Of a stretch of 9,561 nt of DNA, positions 1 through 6,047 are shown piece after piece (positions within the stretch are counted from its first letter, which is position 1; each line of letters begins with the position of its first letter). The notes under the pieces were generated by a model, which was given only the letters and a program-made list of their open reading frames with translations, was not told the origin of the DNA and made no database searches. The position numbers and the translations under genes were made by a program. The stretch spans positions 1-9,561 of the forward strand of contig SYAB01000452.1 in assembly GCA_005787665.1 (NCBI GenBank), in the 5' to 3' direction. The DNA comes from Actinomycetota bacterium. Its GTDB lineage: Bacteria > Actinomycetota > Actinomycetes > Mycobacteriales > Mycobacteriaceae.

Positions 1-854
1 GCCAACGGGGTCAGCCCCAGTTCCTTGGCCTTCACGTCGGACATGACGACCACCGCCGCCGCGCCGTCGTTGAGCGGGCAGGCATTGCCGGCGGTGACGG
101 TGCCATTGGGCCGGAACACCGGGTTGAGCTGGCTGATCTTCTCGTAGCTGGTGCCGGCGCGGGGACCGTCGTCGGTGGACACGACGGTGCCGTCGGGCAG
201 CGTGACGGGCGAGATCTCGCGGGCGAAGAACCCGTTCTTGATGGCCTCCTCGGCACGGTTCTGGCTGCGCACCCCCCAGCGGTCCTGGTCTTCTCGGCTG
301 ATGCCGGTGTAGAGCGCCACGTTCTCGGCGGTCTGGCCCATCGCGATGTAGACGTCGGGAAGCAGGCCGTCCTCGCGCGGGTCATGCCATGAATCGGGGC
401 CCTCAGTTGCCGCAGCCGTGCGCGCCTCTGCCTCGCTGAACAAGGGATTGTGGGAGTTCGGCCAGCCGTCGGAGGTGCCGTGCGAAAAGCGTGACACCGT
501 CTCCACCCCCGCGGAGATGAACGCCTGGCCCTCGCCGGCTTTGATTGCGTGGAAGGCCATCCTGGTGGTCTGCAATGACGAAGAGCAGTACCGGTTGACG
601 GTCACACCGGGCAGGAAGTCATAGCCCAGTTCGACGGCCACCACCCGGGCGATGTTGAATCCGGCTTCCCCGCCGGGCTGGCCGCAGCCGAGCATGAGAT
701 CGTCGATATCGCGCGGGTCCAGCGACGGCACTTTGTCCAGTGCGGCGCGAATCATCTGGGTGGCCAGATCGTCGGGGCGCATATCGACCAGCGAGCCCTT
801 GCCTGCGCGGCCGATCGGGGAGAGGGCGGTGGAGACGATGACGGCTTCGGGCAT
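1..854 (-). CDS. fadA3: FadA3-type acetyl-CoA acetyltransferase (thiolase), 3' part cut off by window edge
   Basis: Translating the minus strand from the ATG at 854 gives 284 residues of an open thiolase frame that continues past position 1. Thiolases catalyse the reversible thiolytic cleavage of 3-ketoacyl-CoA in beta-oxidation, or the reverse condensation, in the cytoplasm. Visible motifs are the acylatable cysteine in NRYCSSSLQT (Cys90), MGQTAENVA (172-180) and GNACPLNDGAA (256-266). The C-terminal thiolase motifs carrying the catalytic His and the second Cys must lie outside the window; about 70% of a usual ~400-residue protein is present. An AGGAG ribosome-binding site sits about 7 bases before the ATG. 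The gene starts 38 bases after the stop of the GDSL esterase on the same strand, so co-transcription is likely, although a TAGGTT -10-like hexamer overlaps that stop (890-895). Family assignment is firm; the fadA3 symbol rests on gene order and recalled resemblance to Rv1074c. Confidence 0.92.
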   Translation of the reverse strand, partial: MPEAVIVSTALSPIGRAGKGSLVDMRPDDLATQMIRAALDKVPSLDPRDIDDLMLGCGQPGGEAGFNIARVVAVELGYDFLPGVTVNRYCSSSLQTTRMAFHAIKAGEGQAFISAGVETVSRFSHGTSDGWPNSHNPLFSEAEARTAAATEGPDSWHDPREDGLLPDVYIAMGQTAENVALYTGISREDQDRWGVRSQNRAEEAIKNGFFAREISPVTLPDGTVVSTDDGPRAGTSYEKISQLNPVFRPNGTVTAGNACPLNDGAAAVVVMSDVKAKELGLTPL

Positions 855-892
855 GGGGGGCTCCTGGTTCTTTCGCGGGGTACCGGGAAAAC

Positions 893-1822
893 CTAGCTGG
901 CGTGCGTGCCGGTGGGTGCCTTGACCCCGATGCTCTGGAGCAATCTGCCCAGCGGTGCGCGTCGCGTCGCCGTCTCCGGCGGGCCTGCCGCCCACGGCAG
1001 GCCCGAGCCGTGCAGCGCATGGCACATCGCCGGCAGCAATTGTGCGGCCGCGAGGGCGTAGCCCGCCGCCGACGGGTGATAGCTGTCCTCGGAGAACAGC
1101 AGTTGTGGTTCGGTCTCGAAATGCGGTGCCATGAGATCGGCCAGCGGGACCGGGACCCCGCCGGCGGCGTGGACCTCGTCGGCCTGGGCGCGGGCCAGTC
1201 GCAATCCCAGCGATCGAGCCGTCCAGCGCAGCGGCTGCGGGATCGCGGTGATCACGCCGAAGTCCGGACAGGTGCCGACCACCACCGCGGCCCCCGCGGT
1301 GCGCAGCCGGCGAACCGCCGCGCCGAGCCGCCGCGCCGACGGACCGATTCCGTTCAGCATGGTGACGTCGTTGGCGCCGATCATGATCAGCGCGGCGTCC
1401 GGTGGTGGTCCGGCCACCAGCATCGCCTCGACCTGACTGGCCAGACCTTTCGACGTTGCCCCGACGATCGCCTTGGTGGACAGCCGAACCTGTATGCCGG
1501 AGTACCCGGCCAGACCGCGGGCGAGCAGTGCGCCCGGCACCTCGTCGGCCTCCTGGCAGCCGTACCCGGTGGCGGTGGAGTCGCCGAAGACCATCAGGTG
1601 TAGGTCGACCGGCGCACCGCGCTCCCAGGGCCGGACCGGATCACCGCCGGGGCCGTAGATGCCGTCGGCCCGCGGTGGAATGTCCCAAGCCCTGGGGATG
1701 ATGCTGCGTGCCTGGTCGGCCTGCCCGGTGAGAAGATTGCGGGCGCCCACCATGGCGCTGCCGGTCGAGGCCAGGACGCCCGCGACGGCCAGTGCCTTGG
1801 TGGACCCGAGCCGCATGGTCAC
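893..1822 (-). CDS. Predicted exported GDSL/SGNH-type esterase (Rv1075c-like)
   Basis: This is a 309-residue SGNH hydrolase. Block I is VFGDSTATGYG with the nucleophile Ser82 (Ser80 if the in-frame ATG at 1816 is used); GDST replaces the textbook GDSL. The GANDV element (about 149-153) is the block III Gly-x-Asn-Asp, and DSYHPSAAGYA supplies the catalytic Asp and His (about 246 and 249). Residues 8-27 form a hydrophobic, Ala/Gly-rich segment after a short basic start, which looks like a signal peptide or N-terminal anchor, so the enzyme probably acts in or beyond the membrane on an ester or thioester. The M. tuberculosis counterpart Rv1075c has, to my recollection, been reported as a GDSL-like esterase. 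The start is GTG at 1822, chosen because a TACACT hexamer lies 7 bases upstream and no Shine-Dalgarno sequence is visible, which suggests a leaderless mRNA. The natural substrate is unknown. The gene precedes the thiolase on the same strand. Confidence 0.9.
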   Translation of the reverse strand: MTMRLGSTKALAVAGVLASTGSAMVGARNLLTGQADQARSIIPRAWDIPPRADGIYGPGGDPVRPWERGAPVDLHLMVFGDSTATGYGCQEADEVPGALLARGLAGYSGIQVRLSTKAIVGATSKGLASQVEAMLVAGPPPDAALIMIGANDVTMLNGIGPSARRLGAAVRRLRTAGAAVVVGTCPDFGVITAIPQPLRWTARSLGLRLARAQADEVHAAGGVPVPLADLMAPHFETEPQLLFSEDSYHPSAAGYALAAAQLLPAMCHALHGSGLPWAAGPPETATRRAPLGRLLQSIGVKAPTGTHAS

Positions 1823-1829
1823 GCCAGTC

Positions 1830-1835
1830 AGTGTA
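1830..1835 (-). promoter_or_regulatory. -10 element for a leaderless transcript of the GDSL esterase
   Basis: Read on the minus strand this is TACACT, a match to the mycobacterial TANNNT -10 consensus. Only 7 bases separate it from the GTG start at 1822, so a normal initiation point would fall on or next to the first base of the start codon. No -35 match is evident at 16-19 bases upstream, which is common in mycobacteria. This is an inference from spacing and consensus. Confidence 0.5.
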
Positions 1836-1902
1836 GCCGGTGGTTCCCCGGTTTGCGGTCACGGACCGATACCAGTTGCAGCAACAATTCGCCATCTCCG
1901 TG

Positions 1903-1918
1903 TGTGGCCTGGGTCACA
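1903..1918. promoter_or_regulatory. CRP/FNR-family-like operator in the divergent esterase/lipU region
   Basis: The sequence TGTGG-CCTGGG-TCACA matches the CRP-type palindrome TGTGA-N6-TCACA at nine of ten half-site positions; mycobacterial CRP (Rv3676 family) uses a closely similar site. It lies 67 bases before the upstream lipU start candidate (GTG 1986) and 80 bases upstream of the esterase GTG, so either or both genes could be controlled by cAMP-responsive CRP. The match is seen in the sequence; binding is inferred. Confidence 0.4.
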
Positions 1919-1938
1919 AGTGTCAAGCTTTAGCTCCC

Positions 1939-1956
1939 GGGCCGGTACAGCGGCCC
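1939..1956. repeat. Perfect 6-bp inverted repeat (dyad) upstream of lipU
   Basis: GGGCCG and CGGCCC flank the six-base loop GTACAG, 39 bases before the lipU ATG. It could be a hairpin in the lipU leader or a small operator. No T-run follows, so it is unlikely to be an intrinsic terminator. Such GC dyads also arise by chance at this base composition. Confidence 0.3.
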
Positions 1957-1994
1957 AACGGCACACCACTACAACGGAGTAGGGAGTGTTGACG

Positions 1995-3026
1995 ATGACC
2001 GCACCTAGCAAGGTTCAGGCCTCCGCGCGGCCCGCCCGCCCGCGCCGTTACCCCGTCAGCGACGGGGCTCCGGTCGAGGTCGTCGAGGACGGTCCCAGCC
2101 TGCCCGCCCGCCTGGTCTCGCTGGGCACCCGTCTGACGATGTGGCCCACCCTGGCGGTGCTCAGCCACGTTCCACACCTGCCCTGGCCGTTCGGACTGGT
2201 GGATTTCGTGGCCAAGGCACTGCTGCCGTCGCCGGGCACGGTGCGGGCCACCGTCGGGCTGCCGAACGCCTCGGCCCAGTTGGTCCGGGCACCCGGGGTG
2301 CTGCCGGCAGACGGCCGGCGCCGTGTCGTGCTGTATCTGCACGGCGGTGGTTTCATGACCTGCGGAGTGAACTCGCACAGCCGGATCTCGGTCGCCCTGT
2401 CGAAGTTCGCCGACTCCCCGGTCCTGGTGGTCGACTACCGGCTGATTCCCAAGCACTCGATCGGCATGGCCATCGACGACTGCTACGACGGCTACCGCTG
2501 GCTGCGCCTGCGCGGTTACGAGCCAGACCAGATCGTGCTGGCCGGCGACTCCGCGGGAGGCTATCTGGCAATGGCGTTGGCGCAGCGCCTGCAGGCCGAG
2601 GGGGAAACCCCCGCGGCGCTGGTCGCCATCTCCCCACTGCTGCAGTTGGAGAAGGACCCCAAGCTGACCCACCCCAACGCCTACACCGACGCGATGTTCC
2701 CACCGAAGGCCTTCGACGCGCTGGTGGCGCTGGTGGCCCGCGCGGCGGCCCGAAATGTCGTCGATGGTCAACCCGAGGGCGTCTACGAACCGCTGGATCA
2801 CATCGAGCCGGGGCTGCCGCAGACGCTGATCCACGTCTCGGGTTCGGAGGTGCTGCTGCACGACGCACGATTGGCCGCGCGGAGGTTGGCCGCCGCCGGC
2901 GTGCCGACCGAGGTGCGGGTGTGGCCGGGTCAGATCCATGATTTCCAGCTGGCCGCCCCGCTGATCCCGGAGGCCACCCGTTCGCTACGCCAGATCGGGG
3001 AGTACATCCGCGAAGCCACCGGCTGA
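1995..3026 (+). CDS. lipU: LipU-like alpha/beta hydrolase of the hormone-sensitive lipase family
   Basis: This is a 343-residue serine esterase/lipase of the bacterial HSL (family IV) group, which hydrolyses acyl esters, usually of short to medium chain. The oxyanion-hole motif HGGG is at 116-119 and follows the strand VVLYL. The nucleophile elbow GDSAG is at 184-188 with Ser186, and the His is in QIHDF (His315). The acid position reads SEVLLHDA, so Glu285 stands where an Asp is common. No signal peptide is evident, and the Ala/Pro/Arg-rich first 40 residues look unstructured. The ATG at 1995 is preferred because AGGGAG (1981-1986) sits 8 bases upstream. An in-frame GTG at 1986, with GGAG 6 bases before it, would add MLT and is possible. 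The gene is divergent from the GDSL esterase and 33 bases upstream of cbs. The family is certain; the lipU name comes from gene order. Confidence 0.9.
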   Translation: MTAPSKVQASARPARPRRYPVSDGAPVEVVEDGPSLPARLVSLGTRLTMWPTLAVLSHVPHLPWPFGLVDFVAKALLPSPGTVRATVGLPNASAQLVRAPGVLPADGRRRVVLYLHGGGFMTCGVNSHSRISVALSKFADSPVLVVDYRLIPKHSIGMAIDDCYDGYRWLRLRGYEPDQIVLAGDSAGGYLAMALAQRLQAEGETPAALVAISPLLQLEKDPKLTHPNAYTDAMFPPKAFDALVALVARAAARNVVDGQPEGVYEPLDHIEPGLPQTLIHVSGSEVLLHDARLAARRLAAAGVPTEVRVWPGQIHDFQLAAPLIPEATRSLRQIGEYIREATG

Positions 3027-3059
3027 ACCGCGTCGCGGGACGCCTGCGACGATGGAGCC

Positions 3060-4454
3060 ATGCGAATCGCAGCGCACGTCAGCGAGCTGATCGGCAACAC
3101 CCCGCTGGTTCAATTGAACTCGGTGGCGCCCGAAGGCGCCGGACGGGTCGCCGCCAAGATCGAGTACCTCAATCCCGGCGGCAGTTCCAAGGACCGCATC
3201 GCGGTCAAGATGATCGATGCCGCCGAGGCCAGTGGCGAACTGCGGCCCGGCGGCACCATCGTCGAGCCCACCTCCGGCACCACCGGTGTGGGACTTGCTC
3301 TGGTGGCGCAGCGACGCGGGTACAAATGCGTGTTCGTCTGCCCCGACAAGGTCAGCGAAGACAAGCAGAATGTGCTGCGCGCCTACGGCGCCGAGGTGGT
3401 GGTCTGCCCGACCGCCGTCCCGCCGGACCATCCGGACAGCTACTACAGCGTCTCCAACCGGTTGGTCTCGGAGATCGACGGCGCATGGAAGCCCGACCAG
3501 TACTCCAACCCCAACGGTCCGGCGAGCCACTACGAGACCACCGGCCCGGAAATCTGGGCGGACACCGACGGCAAGGTCACCCATTTCGTGGCGGGGGTGG
3601 GCACCGGCGGGACGATCACCGGGGCCGGCCGCTACCTCAAGGAGGTGTCCGGCGGCCGGGTCACCGTCATCGGCGCCGACCCCGAGGGCTCGGTGTATTC
3701 CGGCGGAACCGGCCGGCCGTACCTGGTGGAGGGTGTCGGCGAGGACTTCTGGCCGGCGGCCTATGACCCGGCGATCGCCGACCGGATCATCGCGGTGTCC
3801 GACGCCGACTCCTTCGACATGACCCGGCGGCTGGCCCGTGAGGAGGGCCTGCTGGTCGGGGGGTCCTGCGGGATGGCGGCGGTCGCCGCCCTGCAGGTGG
3901 CCGAGGAGGCCGGACCCGACGCACTGGTCGTCGTGCTGCTGCCCGACGGCGGGCGTGGCTACATGTCGAAGATCTTCAACGACGCCTGGATGTCGTCCTA
4001 CGGATTCCTGCGCCGGCCGCTGGACGAGTCGGTGCCCGAACCGACCGTCGGCGACGTGCTGCGCGGCAAGTCCGGTGCGCTGCCCGACCTGGTGCACACC
4101 CACCCGTCGGAGACGGTGCGCGACGCCATCGGGATCCTGCGCGAGTACGGGGTGTCCCAGATGCCTGTCGTCGGGGCGGAGCCTCCGGTGATGGCCGGCG
4201 AGGTGGCCGGCAGCGTGTCCGAGCGCGAGTTGTTGTCCGCGGTGTTCGAGGGTCGGGCCCAGCTGGCCGACGCGGTGGCGGTGCACATGAGCCCGCCGCT
4301 GCCCCTGATCGGTGCCGGAGAGAGCGTCAGCGCCGCGGCAGCGGTGCTGCACGACACCGATGCGGTCATGGTGGTGGAGGGCGGTAAGCCGGTCGGCGTC
4401 ATCACCCGCCACGACCTGCTCGGGTACCTTTCCGAGGGCCCGCGGCGCCGTTGA
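3060..4454 (+). CDS. cbs: Cystathionine beta-synthase with C-terminal CBS-domain pair
   Basis: This is a 464-residue PLP enzyme that condenses L-serine with homocysteine to cystathionine, the first step of reverse transsulfuration, in the cytoplasm. The fold-type II catalytic domain covers about residues 1-315: SSKDR carries the PLP lysine Lys44, SGTTG (72-76) is the substrate loop, GTGGT (181-185) holds the cofactor phosphate, and GGSCG (267-271) lies near the pyridine nitrogen. Two CBS motifs follow at about 327-390 and 405-458; in other CBS enzymes this module is regulatory. There is no N-terminal haem domain of the vertebrate type. GGAG lies only 2 bases before the ATG, which is too close to be ideal. 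GACGAT at 3048-3053 is 6 bases upstream, so partly leaderless initiation is conceivable. A small dyad (CGTCGC/GCGACG, 3031-3051) occupies the 33-base gap after lipU. A plain O-acetylserine sulfhydrylase is less likely because of the CBS pair and the metB neighbour. Confidence 0.95.
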   Translation: MRIAAHVSELIGNTPLVQLNSVAPEGAGRVAAKIEYLNPGGSSKDRIAVKMIDAAEASGELRPGGTIVEPTSGTTGVGLALVAQRRGYKCVFVCPDKVSEDKQNVLRAYGAEVVVCPTAVPPDHPDSYYSVSNRLVSEIDGAWKPDQYSNPNGPASHYETTGPEIWADTDGKVTHFVAGVGTGGTITGAGRYLKEVSGGRVTVIGADPEGSVYSGGTGRPYLVEGVGEDFWPAAYDPAIADRIIAVSDADSFDMTRRLAREEGLLVGGSCGMAAVAALQVAEEAGPDALVVVLLPDGGRGYMSKIFNDAWMSSYGFLRRPLDESVPEPTVGDVLRGKSGALPDLVHTHPSETVRDAIGILREYGVSQMPVVGAEPPVMAGEVAGSVSERELLSAVFEGRAQLADAVAVHMSPPLPLIGAGESVSAAAAVLHDTDAVMVVEGGKPVGVITRHDLLGYLSEGPRRR

Positions 4455-4459
4455 CGCGA

Positions 4460-4465
4460 TAGGGT
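4460..4465 (+). promoter_or_regulatory. Possible -10 element upstream of the RDD/Pra gene
   Basis: TAGGGT fits the TANNNT consensus and would give a leader of about 26 bases carrying the strong GGAGGAA ribosome-binding site at 4488-4494. No convincing -35 is seen. It lies in the 43-base gap after cbs, so the downstream membrane genes could also be read from the upstream operon promoter. Confidence 0.25.
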
Positions 4466-4497
4466 TTGCGCACGTTGTTTCCTTACCGGAGGAACCC

Positions 4498-5097
4498 ATG
4501 ACCCAGCCACCCGTTCCGCCGCCGTCGGGTGGCTTTCCGCCGCCTGGGTTCGGCGTCCCACCGCCGGCAGCGAACTATCCGCCCGTCGGTTACCCGGCGG
4601 CGCCGGCCTATCAGTTACCCAAAGAGGCCTACACGCCGTGGATCACCCGGGTGGCCGCGTACTTCATCGACATGCTGCCGGTGCTGCTGTTGACGGGGAT
4701 CGGGCAGGCCGTCATGGCGTTCACCGCAACCAGGGAGCCATGCCGTTCCTTCGACGGGGCACAGTGCATCTACGTTGCGCCGACGGCGTTCGGTGTGGTG
4801 ACGGCGCTGGTCCTGAGCCTGGCCGCGCTGGCCTTCGCCATCTGGAATCTCGGCTACCGCCAGGGCTCGATGGGTTCCAGTGTCGGCAAATCGGTGATGA
4901 AGTTCGCCGTCGTCAGCGAGCGGACCGGGCGGCCCATCGGCTTCTGGCCCTCTCTGGGACGCCAGCTGGCCCACCTGCTCGACAGCGTTTTCTGCAGCAT
5001 CGGCTATCTTTGGCCGCTCTGGGACGCCAAGCGGCAGACCTTTGCCGACAAGATCATGGCCACGGTGTGCCTGCCGATCCGGAAGGACAGTCAATGA
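4498..5097 (+). CDS. pra: Proline-rich RDD-family membrane protein (Pra-like)
   Basis: This is a 199-residue protein with two parts. Residues 1-43 are Pro/Gly/Tyr-rich and probably unstructured. Residues 46-197 form an RDD domain: YTPWITRVAAYFID carries the family Arg51 and Asp58, and the segment LWPLWDAKRQTFADKIM supplies further conserved acidic and basic residues. Three membrane segments are visible at about 52-74, 97-117 and 155-173. It resembles the M. tuberculosis/M. leprae proline-rich antigen Pra (Rv1078 type), but the Pro-rich head seems shorter than the one I recall from M. tuberculosis. RDD proteins are of uncertain function; transport roles have been proposed for some. A near-consensus GGAGGAA precedes the ATG by 3 bases. 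The stop overlaps the next start (ATGA), indicating translational coupling. A longer frame from 4312 would overlap cbs and is not supported. Confidence 0.92.
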   Translation: MTQPPVPPPSGGFPPPGFGVPPPAANYPPVGYPAAPAYQLPKEAYTPWITRVAAYFIDMLPVLLLTGIGQAVMAFTATREPCRSFDGAQCIYVAPTAFGVVTALVLSLAALAFAIWNLGYRQGSMGSSVGKSVMKFAVVSERTGRPIGFWPSLGRQLAHLLDSVFCSIGYLWPLWDAKRQTFADKIMATVCLPIRKDSQ

Positions 5098-6047
5098 ACC
5101 AGCCACCCAACCCCGGCGAATACCCGCCGCCGGGCGGTTACCCGCCCCCGCCGGGTGGACCTGTTCCTGGCTCTCCGGGCGGTTACGGTGCGCCTCCACC
5201 GGGTTGGGGCTATCCGCCCCAGGGTTCGTACCCGCCCCCGGGTTCGTATCCGCCCCCAGGTGGTTATCCGACCCCGGGTTCCTATCCGCCTGCGCCGCCC
5301 GCCGGTGGCGGATACGCCCCGCCCCCGCCCGGTTACGGTGCGCCCCGCTACGGCGTCGGTGACGCCCTGGGGTGGGCGTGGCAGAAGTTCACCAAGAACG
5401 CGGTGCCGTTGCTGGTCGCGACGCTGGTCTACGGCACCGTGATGGTGGTGCTGATCGGCCTGCTCGGACCGCTGTTGCAGGCCGTCTCGCCGGAGACGTT
5501 CACCGCCTACGACACCGGTGAGGGTCTCATCGAGACCAACACCCCCACCCTCAACGGCGGAGGCATCGCCGTCCTGAGCCTGGCGACCCTCGTGCTGTTA
5601 CTGATCGGCGGAGTGATCTCCTCGGCGTACTACGGCGGCTTGCTCGACATCGCCGACGGAAAACCGGTGTCGGTCGGCTCGTTCTTCGGGCCGCGCAATC
5701 TCACCTCGGTCGTCGTGGCGACGCTGATCGTCGGTGTGCTCGCCTCGATCGGCAACTTCTTGTGCGTGTTGCCCGGCCTGATCGTGACGATCTTCGCCCT
5801 CTTCTCGACCATCGCGATCGTCGATCGCAACCTCTCTCCGATCGACGGGATCCGAGCGAGCATCGACATCGTGAAGGCGAACTTCGGCAACGTGCTGCTG
5901 GCCTGGCTGGTCAGCGGTCTGATCCTGTTCGTGGGTGCACTGCTGTGCGGAGTGGGACTGCTGGTGGCCGCCCCGATCTCGTATCTGTTCCTGGTGTACA
6001 CCTATCGCAAGCTCAGCGGTGGCGCGGTGGCCCCGGCGACGTTCTGA
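5094..6047 (+). CDS. Proline/glycine/tyrosine-rich multi-pass membrane protein
   Basis: This is a 317-residue protein. Residues 1-86 are a low-complexity Pro-Gly-Tyr head with PPPGGY and GSYPPP-type repeats. From about residue 87 (YGVGDALGWAWQKF) comes an integral-membrane part with hydrophobic stretches at roughly 104-128, 157-180, 204-242 (probably two spans) and 266-302 (probably two spans). The sequence DGIRASIDIVKANFG before the last spans resembles the glycerophosphodiester-phosphodiesterase membrane domain/DUF975-like group, and the layout recalls M. tuberculosis Rv2560. Both comparisons are from memory and tentative. No catalytic motif is recognised, so no function is assigned. The ATG overlaps the pra stop by four bases and has GGAAGGA (5081-5087) upstream; metB starts at the next base after the TGA. 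The shared Pro-rich head with pra suggests a pair made for the same envelope location. Confidence 0.85.
   Translation: MNQPPNPGEYPPPGGYPPPPGGPVPGSPGGYGAPPPGWGYPPQGSYPPPGSYPPPGGYPTPGSYPPAPPAGGGYAPPPPGYGAPRYGVGDALGWAWQKFTKNAVPLLVATLVYGTVMVVLIGLLGPLLQAVSPETFTAYDTGEGLIETNTPTLNGGGIAVLSLATLVLLLIGGVISSAYYGGLLDIADGKPVSVGSFFGPRNLTSVVVATLIVGVLASIGNFLCVLPGLIVTIFALFSTIAIVDRNLSPIDGIRASIDIVKANFGNVLLAWLVSGLILFVGALLCGVGLLVAAPISYLFLVYTYRKLSGGAVAPATF
5223..5294 (+). repeat. Four tandem 18-bp repeats encoding GSYPPP-type hexapeptides
   Basis: Four consecutive in-frame 18-base units (5223-5240, 5241-5258, 5259-5276, 5277-5294) encode GSYPPP, GSYPPP, GGYPTP and GSYPPA. The first two units differ at only two bases, so recent duplication is likely. 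Similar but looser Pro-Gly-Tyr units flank the block. Confidence 0.85.

Noticed and set aside
1921..1926. TTGACA on the minus strand as a -35 box for the GDSL esterase
   Set aside because: No acceptable -10 lies 16-19 bases downstream, and the good -10 at 1830-1835 is about 85 bases away.
1923..2939. 338-codon minus-strand open frame over lipU
   Set aside because: It is the antisense shadow of a hydrolase with HGGG and GDSAG motifs; its Gln/Arg/Gly-rich sequence resembles no family I know.
3031..3051. CGTCGC/GCGACG dyad between lipU and cbs as a terminator
   Set aside because: Only six pairs, a nine-base loop and no T-run. It sits directly before the cbs start, so termination there is unlikely; chance at this GC content is enough.
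2985..4499. 504-codon minus-strand open frame covering cbs
   Set aside because: It is the antisense of a gene with clear PLP-enzyme and CBS motifs. Its translation is His/Gly/Asp-rich with no recognisable domain, a typical high-GC antisense artefact.
4638..5093. Upstream extension of the proline-rich membrane gene in the same frame
   Set aside because: The extension would overlap almost all of pra in another frame and reads as Arg/Gly-rich shadow sequence. The ATG at 5094 has a good ribosome-binding site and the classic ATGA coupling.
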